This document shows positions 15,772-20,571 of a stretch of DNA of 20,571 nt, one piece after another; within the stretch, counting starts at the first letter, position 1; every line of letters begins with the position of its first letter. Made by a program: the position numbers and the translations under genes. The notes beneath the pieces are model-generated. The model saw only the letters and a program-made list of their open reading frames with translations, ran no database searches and had not been told where the DNA came from. Source of the stretch: Bacteroidia bacterium (GTDB taxonomy: Bacteria; Bacteroidota; Bacteroidia; Cytophagales; Cyclobacteriaceae); contig JAENVX010000059.1 of the NCBI GenBank assembly GCA_016650355.1, forward strand, positions 1 to 20,571. Direction: 5' to 3'.

Positions 15772-16356
15772 TCAACCTTCAGTTTTCTCTTTTCGAATCT
15801 TGAATTTTAGTGACAACCAGTTGTAAAACCGAAAACCAGCATATCCGCAAAATATTCCAACCGCAGCACCAACTACTATATCTCCGGGATAATGAACCCC
15901 AAGATAAATTCGTGTGTAGGTCATTAGTGCCGCCCACAAAAAAATAGTCCAGACCCATCGGTATTGATTTTTGAATAGAAGCCATATAAAAAATGCTGTG
16001 GCCGTTGTGTTGGCGGCATGTCCTGAAGCAAATCCATAGAGTCCTCCTTTGTATCCATCCACTATATGGATCAAACCTTGTAGAGAAGGATCTTGCGATG
16101 GTCTTAATCTTACAAAGAAAGGTTTCATTAAACTGGAAGTAACTTGGTCGGATAACAAAATAGCCAATACAACTCCAGCCAGTATTAGCCAGCCCTCTGT
16201 GTTGTATTTTTTAAAGATTAGATAAATCAGCACAAGATAGAGAGGCGTCCAAAATTGAGTTTTAGTAATCAGAAGCATGACCTGATCCAGCGCCTCGGTA
16301 TGAAAGCTGTTTAGAAAAAGAAGTAATTTTTTGTCGAGATCTAAGATGCTTTCCAT
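15772..16356 (-). CDS. Membrane PAP2-family phosphatase
   Basis: 194 residues with about five hydrophobic segments. The PAP2 lipid-phosphatase signature is complete: K78-x6-R85-P86, S111-G112-H113, and R149-x5-H155-x3-D159 in TRIYLGVHYPGD. The SGHAANTTATAF segment and small size resemble membrane undecaprenyl-diphosphatases of the PgpB/BcrC type, which recycle the cell-wall lipid carrier, or phosphatidylglycerophosphatases. The precise substrate is undetermined. The C-terminus is basic (KFKIRKEK) and probably cytoplasmic. It is convergent with riboflavin synthase and divergent from the flavoprotein gene, hence a single-gene transcript. Confidence 0.88.
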   Translation of the reverse strand: MESILDLDKKLLLFLNSFHTEALDQVMLLITKTQFWTPLYLVLIYLIFKKYNTEGWLILAGVVLAILLSDQVTSSLMKPFFVRLRPSQDPSLQGLIHIVDGYKGGLYGFASGHAANTTATAFFIWLLFKNQYRWVWTIFLWAALMTYTRIYLGVHYPGDIVVGAAVGIFCGYAGFRFYNWLSLKFKIRKEKTEG

Positions 16357-16495
16357 TTTATTGATCAGGGATTTCTATAAGTAAGTATTTATCTCTGCGA
16401 GAATTCAGAAAAGCATCAGAACGTTACCCAGTTTTGAACGATTCTTTCTAAATTAACCCAAATATCCTAATTTTTAAGTAAATACAATTGCACTT
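16357..16495. promoter_or_regulatory. Divergent promoter region (no defined sites)
   Basis: This 139-bp gap lies between the starts of the PAP2 phosphatase and flavoprotein genes and must contain a promoter for each direction. TACAATTG at 16484-16491 is one base off the Bacteroidota -7 consensus TAnnTTTG, but it sits only about 4 bp from the ATG and has no matching -33 TTTG, so I do not assign it. Nothing else is evident. Confidence 0.25.
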
Positions 16496-17977
16496 ATGAA
16501 ACGTTTTGACCTTGTAGTTATTGGAGCAGGACCGTCTGGATATGCTGCGGCCATGCGGGCTTTGGATTTCAAAAAAACAATTTTGCTGATAGAAAGGAAT
16601 AAGGTGGGTGGAGCAGGCATCACCAACGGTGCGCTATCTTCCAAAACGTGGTGGGAACTTTCGCGCGAGGCATTCGCTTTCCGAAAAAGTTTGAAAAAAT
16701 ACAATCTAAAAGTTCCTGTCATGAGCTACAAGGAGCTACAATCCGATGTGCATAAAGCGGTTAGCGATCGTAAAGAGATGCTGGAAGAGCACATGCGTGA
16801 GCTACGCAATACAACCTATGCCAATCTTCTTGAGTTTAGGAAAGGGGATGCAAAACTATTGAGCCAACATGAAGTTGAAATTACACATGGCGCAAAAAAG
16901 GAAGTTGTATATGCGGAGAGCATTATTCTTGCCACAGGCAGTCGTCCAAGATATTTGCCTGAGTTGCCAATCGATGAAAAAATTGTAATGACCAGTGAGG
17001 GGATAGAAGAGATGGAAGACTTTCCCGAGAGCCTGGTTATTGTTGGGGCGGGGGTAATAGGTTGCGAGTATGCCACTATCTTTAGCGGCTTTGGCCGAAC
17101 GAAGGTACACTTGATTGATAAGGGCGATCGCATTCTTCCATTTGAGGACGAAGATATTGTTCGCATTGTTGAGCGCAATATGGAGAACAATGGTGTGCTT
17201 ATTCACAGAAGTTCACGCCTCGTGGGAATGAAACTCGTTAATGGAAGAGTGGAGTACGAACTGGAGTACACCGATGGTAGCCACGAAACTTTTAATGTAG
17301 AGAAAGCACTTATTTCTGTCGGGCGCGTTGCCAATCTGGAAGATTTATGGGAGGATAAAGTGGGTATCAATATATCCAAACGTGGTATCGATAACCAGGA
17401 TACTCAAACCAACATTTCAAATATTTATGCAGTAGGTGATCTTACAGCCGATATTTCTTTAGTGAATGTGGGCGAACTTGAAGGAAGATATGCAGTTGAA
17501 AAAATATTTGGCAAGCCAGAACGCAAGTTGGTTTATGAAAACATAAGCACGATTATGTTCCTCAGTCCCGAAGTAGCAGGTGTGGGCCTAAACGAAACAC
17601 AGGCAAAGGAGAAGGGGATAGATTACAAAGTGGTGACGTTGGAATACTGTACTATACCACGCGCAATAGCCAAACGCAATACACAAGGGTTTATAAAACT
17701 GCTGGTGACGTGCGATGATCACATGAAAATATTAGGAATGAAGGTTATTGGTAATCATGCGAGCAGTGCCATTCAAGCTGTGGCTGTTTTAATATCAATG
17801 GACAAAGGGATTGAAGAACTTGCGGAGTGCGTTCACCCGCACCCTAGTATCACAGAAGGCATTCAGGAGTGTGTGCGAATGTTCTTAGGTAAGTCACTCT
17901 TTAAGCCACCTGCCTTAAGCGGAATACTAACGTGCCGGAAATACAGCGGTGGGCAGTATGAGGATATTGTTTTTTAA
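16496..17977 (+). CDS. Dihydrolipoamide dehydrogenase-like FAD/NAD(P) oxidoreductase lacking the redox cysteines
   Basis: 493 residues. FAD-binding GAGPSG (10-15), ATGSRPRYLP (146-155), NAD(P)-binding GAGVIG (184-189) and the second FAD motif NIYAVGD (309-315) are in class I pyridine nucleotide-disulfide oxidoreductase order. A C-terminal dimerisation domain carries HPHPSITE (H449 and E454, the usual His-Glu pair). The block that should read GGTCLNVGCIPSK is GGAGITNGALSSK (38-50): it aligns without gaps, but both cysteines are gone (G41, A46). It therefore cannot act as a normal dihydrolipoamide dehydrogenase or disulfide reductase. A transhydrogenase/NAD(P)H oxidase-like or other electron-transfer role is possible. 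The stop overlaps the ATG of the following lipoprotein gene by 1 bp (TAATG), implying translational coupling. Confidence 0.9.
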   Translation: MKRFDLVVIGAGPSGYAAAMRALDFKKTILLIERNKVGGAGITNGALSSKTWWELSREAFAFRKSLKKYNLKVPVMSYKELQSDVHKAVSDRKEMLEEHMRELRNTTYANLLEFRKGDAKLLSQHEVEITHGAKKEVVYAESIILATGSRPRYLPELPIDEKIVMTSEGIEEMEDFPESLVIVGAGVIGCEYATIFSGFGRTKVHLIDKGDRILPFEDEDIVRIVERNMENNGVLIHRSSRLVGMKLVNGRVEYELEYTDGSHETFNVEKALISVGRVANLEDLWEDKVGINISKRGIDNQDTQTNISNIYAVGDLTADISLVNVGELEGRYAVEKIFGKPERKLVYENISTIMFLSPEVAGVGLNETQAKEKGIDYKVVTLEYCTIPRAIAKRNTQGFIKLLVTCDDHMKILGMKVIGNHASSAIQAVAVLISMDKGIEELAECVHPHPSITEGIQECVRMFLGKSLFKPPALSGILTCRKYSGGQYEDIVF

Positions 17978-18549
17978 TGAAGATGAAAGGAAAACTAGCT
18001 TCAGGGTGGATACTTCCGATACTCATTATAGCATCGGCATGTTCTATCGATAAACTTTATACAATGAAACAAAACCGTAAGGTGCATCCTTACGAGCAGA
18101 TTGATTTTAGTGAAGTAGTAAAGCGATATTTTGCTAAGGATGAAACGAGTGTTGGTACCATAGAAGGAATTTATTCGGTGTCGAGTCTTATCACCAAGAA
18201 GGGCAAGGGTGCACTATCATCCAACGAAAAGGAAAGGGTAGTCGAGCGTAAAGAAAACTACTCTGAGGTTGCCATAATTAGAGATAGTAAGAATTCTGGT
18301 CGCGAATACCTGGAGGTGCCACTTGATAAAGATTATGTTCCCTCTTATTCCATACGGGGAGAGTTCACCGGCATGACAGAGGGAAATATTCTGGTGTACA
18401 AACATTTTGAATCTCGGGGTCGAATTTTTTCTTACACGTTTACCTACGACAAGGCCCACGATATCCTCGAAGGTGTGCGCACAGAAAATGATGGAGGCTT
18501 TACGGTCACCTACAAACTCACGTATTTAAAACTTTTTCCTAAAAATTGA
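17977..18549 (+). CDS. Small lipoprotein of unknown function (paralogue 1)
   Basis: 190 residues with a lipoprotein signal ending IIASAC (C22). ATG at 17983 (residue 3) is an alternative start. I do not recognise a named family. The mature part has a conserved core, IDFSEVVKRYF, GTIEGIYSVSSLIT, VVER-ENYSEVA, LVYKHFE and a C-terminal TYKLTYLKLFPK, all shared with the protein at 19532-20119. The alternating hydrophobic pattern suggests a mainly beta structure. It starts inside the stop of the flavoprotein gene (TAATG), so the two are likely made together, although one is cytoplasmic and the other exported. Function unknown. Confidence 0.82.
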   Translation: MKMKGKLASGWILPILIIASACSIDKLYTMKQNRKVHPYEQIDFSEVVKRYFAKDETSVGTIEGIYSVSSLITKKGKGALSSNEKERVVERKENYSEVAIIRDSKNSGREYLEVPLDKDYVPSYSIRGEFTGMTEGNILVYKHFESRGRIFSYTFTYDKAHDILEGVRTENDGGFTVTYKLTYLKLFPKN

Positions 18550-18615
18550 TTTGTGGGTACCATTAGATCCCAGTTAGATATTATCGCATCTGTAATTATA
18601 TAAACTCGAAAAACT

Positions 18616-18981
18616 ATGGAGCACAAAGCTAAATCTATTAGGCCATTCATCGGAGCTAAAAACTTTGGCTTGTCACGAAACTTTTATCGTGAGCTTGGTT
18701 TTCAGGAGAGTATTGTGTCTCACAATATGTCTTATTTCAAAACTGATGGATTTGGGTTTTACTTACAGGATGCATATGTAAAAGATTGGATAGATAATTC
18801 TATGATATTTTTAGAAGTGGAAGATGTAAGTCGATATTGGAATGAGCTTTTGGCTTTGAACTTGACAACTAAATATAAAAGTGTAAAGCTAACTCCAATT
18901 CAGACTCATGTTTGGGGTAGAGAGTGCTTTATTCACGACCCATCAGGAATCCTCTGGCACGTTGGAGAATTTTTTAATTGA
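18616..18981 (+). CDS. VOC-superfamily (glyoxalase/bleomycin-resistance-like) protein
   Basis: 121 residues, no signal peptide, so cytoplasmic. It follows the babbab VOC pattern twice: IRPFIGAKNFGLSRNFYRELGF at the start (residues 8-29) and IFLEVEDVSRYWNELL in the middle (64-79), ending FIHDPSGILWHVGEF (105-119). The DPSGxLWHxGE end is the usual signature of bleomycin-resistance/glyoxalase/dioxygenase members. The family binds metals or sequesters drugs, and the substrate cannot be predicted. It lies 66 bp after the lipoprotein gene. Its downstream neighbour is a decayed gene fragment. Confidence 0.85.
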   Translation: MEHKAKSIRPFIGAKNFGLSRNFYRELGFQESIVSHNMSYFKTDGFGFYLQDAYVKDWIDNSMIFLEVEDVSRYWNELLALNLTTKYKSVKLTPIQTHVWGRECFIHDPSGILWHVGEFFN

Positions 18982-19059
18982 GCTATCAAAAAATTACGAT
19001 AAAGATATATTCAAACAAATTCTGATTCCAAACAAAACCAGGTAAAGAGCTTCTCGTAA

Positions 19060-19440
19060 TTTGTATCGAAACATAACGACATTAGTTTTGACCTTTTTTA
19101 CCAAACACCAAAAAATAATTATTTTGTGTCAATACACAATTACAACAACCGGAATAATTCTTTCCTTGGACTAGAAGGTGCAATTATAGATATTCCTCTG
19201 CTTGCCAATAAATTCCTTTTATCACCAAGGGCTGTGGTTTGGATTCAACCAAAAGATCAATCATTCACAACGACTAATGGAAGTTTGGGCGGACTTTTGA
19301 ATTTACGAGGTTCTTATAAACTGGGACTAATTTATCCTTACATTGAAATAGAGGGCAAGACAGCAGGTTGGGCAATGGGTAACGTCTTTTTGGAAGACAA
19401 CATTAGTTTGTCTATGGGCTTAAGCCTGCGATTGAATTAA
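19060..19440 (+). pseudogene. 3' fragment of a gene for a beta-rich (outer-membrane barrel-like) protein
   Basis: An open frame from just after the TAA at 19057-19059 to the TAA at 19438-19440 encodes about 126 residues. Plausible protein sequence starts well before the first possible start codon, a GTG at 19126: the upstream stretch reads DISFDLFYQTPKNNYFVSIHN. There is no ATG in frame before the barrel-like part. The translation has alternating polar/hydrophobic strands (SPRAVVWIQ, GLLNLRGSYKLGLIYPYIEIEG) and ends NISLSMGLSLRLN, like the last strands of an outer-membrane protein. No signal peptide is present. The best reading is a 5'-truncated remnant. A short real gene starting at GTG 19126 (104 residues) is possible but less likely. 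Confidence 0.55.
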
Positions 19441-19531
19441 GAGTGGTATTTATGCCAGCATGAATTTGTCCTTCGGGTAAATTTAATAAATGGCTTAACT
19501 TTTGTTTAATTTCGTACAATCAAGTTGGCCT

Positions 19532-20119
19532 ATGAAAACAAAATATCTTTCATTAGTGTTGTTGCTTGCATTCGCAGGGCATAATGTTCACTCGCAATCC
19601 AGACCGAAGAGTATTTTTAAAAAATCGCATTACCAGGAAATAGATTTTGAAGATTTAATGCACCGCTATTTGGGTAAAGAGGCAGGCAGCTTTAATAGGA
19701 TTGAGGGAATCTATTCTGTTTCGTGTGTGATTACCCAAACAAGCAAATCGTTTTGGTCGGGCAGGCAAAAAGTTAAGGTGGTGGAGCGACAAGATAACTA
19801 TGCCCGCGTAGCGCTTCTGAAAGATTGGCCTGGCGCCAAGCGCGATTTCATAGAAGTATCATTGAGTTACCGTGCAGCCGACAGATACCCCGTAGTAGGA
19901 GAAGTGAGCACACTAGCTGAAGGGGAGGCGTATATTTACAAACACATCGAGCCGGATGGCACTGTGTATGATTTTTCTATGGCAGTTTCTCCCGATATGT
20001 TAGAAGGGCAACACGCGGAAATGCTGGGGCGTAAGACAATCACGTACAAGTTGTCGTACATGAAGATATATCCAAAGAGTAGAATCGAAGAAATTGCCAG
20101 CAATCAAATCAAAGAATAG
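19532..20119 (+). CDS. Small exported protein of unknown function (paralogue 2)
   Basis: 195 residues from ATG 19532; an in-frame TTG at 19502 is rejected because MKTKYLSLVLLLAFAG begins a normal Sec signal peptide, cut after VHS-Q. It has no lipobox Cys, unlike its paralogue at 17977-18549. Shared blocks are IDFEDLMHRYLGK, IEGIYSVSCVIT, VVERQDNYARVA, YKHIEPDG and TYKLSYMKIYPK. It has an extra C-terminal tail (SRIEEIASNQIKE). The paralogues flank the VOC gene and the gene fragment in the same orientation. Its 3' end overlaps the end of the convergent nitroreductase gene by 16 bp. No known function. Confidence 0.82.
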   Translation: MKTKYLSLVLLLAFAGHNVHSQSRPKSIFKKSHYQEIDFEDLMHRYLGKEAGSFNRIEGIYSVSCVITQTSKSFWSGRQKVKVVERQDNYARVALLKDWPGAKRDFIEVSLSYRAADRYPVVGEVSTLAEGEAYIYKHIEPDGTVYDFSMAVSPDMLEGQHAEMLGRKTITYKLSYMKIYPKSRIEEIASNQIKE

Positions 20120-20571
20120 ATTTCATCTAATTTCTTGCGAATGAGTTCGGGTATAAAGGTTTCTTCGGCTTCATAGCCAACTGGGATCACCAGATATGGT
20201 CTTTCATTTTCCGGTCGATTTAAAATCTTAGTTAAGAAGTTCATAGGACTTGGCGTATGTGTTAGCGCTACAAGCCCTGCATGATGAATAGCTGCAAGCA
20301 GATATCCGCAGGCAATTCCAACCGATTCGTTGACGTAGTAGTTGTTTCGCTTACTTCCATCGGGTAAAATGTCATACGCCTTTTTAAAGACGATAATCAC
20401 GTAAGGAGCTATCTCTAAAAATGGTTTTTGCCAATCCGTTTGTAAAGGTCTCAGGTCTTCGAGCCACTCGGCACTCATGCGCCCCTCATAACTATCCTGT
20501 TCTTCTTTTTCTGCGGCTGCACGAATTTTCTTTTTAATTGTGGGGTCACTCACGACACAAAATGTCCAGGG
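20104..20571 (-). CDS. Nitroreductase family protein, N-terminus outside window
   Basis: The frame is open to the right edge: six further codons (PWTFCV) precede the apparent GTG start at 20553, and PWxFxVVSDPxxKxxI is a mid-protein nitroreductase motif. So the gene begins beyond the window and the 156 residues seen are its C-terminal part. Other family features are YEGRMSAEWLEDLRPL, DWQKPFLEIAPYVIIVF, NESVGIACGYLLAAIHHAGL and the C-terminal RPENERPYLVIPVGY. These resemble the iodotyrosine-deiodinase/BluB-like branch of FMN-dependent nitroreductases. The missing N-terminal part would carry the Arg-rich FMN phosphate-binding segment. The substrate is unknown. It ends inside the 3' end of the convergent gene. 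Confidence 0.9.
   Translation of the reverse strand, partial: PWTFCVVSDPTIKKKIRAAAEKEEQDSYEGRMSAEWLEDLRPLQTDWQKPFLEIAPYVIIVFKKAYDILPDGSKRNNYYVNESVGIACGYLLAAIHHAGLVALTHTPSPMNFLTKILNRPENERPYLVIPVGYEAEETFIPELIRKKLDEIYSLI

Noticed and set aside
12983..16250. Two PAP2-superfamily genes in one window as a possible functional pair
   Set aside because: The 12020-13327 protein is a large soluble haloperoxidase type and the 15772-16356 protein a small membrane phosphatase. They lie in separate transcripts and share only the active-site fold.
16816..17206. Two overlapping minus-strand open frames of 116-124 codons in the flavoprotein gene
   Set aside because: Low-complexity antisense translations with no domain; the plus frame has complete FAD/NAD motifs.

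Overview
The window reads as a piece of a Bacteroidota chromosome, most likely Cytophagales-like (soil or aquatic polysaccharide degraders). The signs are moderately AT-rich DNA, many Sec/lipoprotein exports, a type IX secretion (T9SS) C-terminal domain on a GH26 enzyme, weak or absent Shine-Dalgarno sequences, and large FG-GAP/CRTAC1-like proteins. The genus cannot be named from the sequence alone. No tRNA, rRNA, CRISPR array, transposase or integrase was seen.

Layout. (1) 1-4670, minus strand: a four-gene run, in transcription order a GH5-like lipoprotein glycosidase, a GH20-like glycosidase, an FG-GAP/PQQ-like beta-propeller protein, and a CRTAC1-like (FG-GAP) lipoprotein cut by the left edge. 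(2) 4729-7086: a divergently transcribed GH26 endo-glycanase with a T9SS sorting domain, then a convergent exported TIM-barrel sugar isomerase-like lipoprotein. (3) 7205-13327, plus strand: a tightly packed three-gene unit consisting of a second FG-GAP/PQQ-like propeller protein, a 1114-residue CRTAC1-like/ASPIC protein, and a vanadium-haloperoxidase-type PAP2 protein joined by an ATGA overlap. It is followed by a secreted M20-family amidohydrolase. (4) 15176-20571: housekeeping and miscellaneous genes. These are riboflavin synthase, a membrane PAP2 phosphatase, a dihydrolipoamide-dehydrogenase-like flavoprotein lacking both redox cysteines, two paralogous small exported proteins flanking a VOC-fold gene and a decayed outer-membrane-protein fragment, and the end of a nitroreductase gene.

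How the genes work together. Regions 1-3 look like an extracytoplasmic carbohydrate-processing island. The GH26 enzyme (T9SS-exported), GH5 lipoprotein and GH20-like enzyme could cut a beta-glycan (mannan is the simplest guess), and the TIM-barrel lipoprotein could act on a released sugar. The most striking structure is that the two-gene FG-GAP/PQQ + CRTAC1 module occurs twice, in opposite orientation, on either side of the glycosidases. One copy is coupled to a haloperoxidase-type enzyme with an intact vanadate/phosphate-binding site. What this module does is unknown to me. No SusC/SusD pair lies inside the window, although one could lie beyond the left edge.
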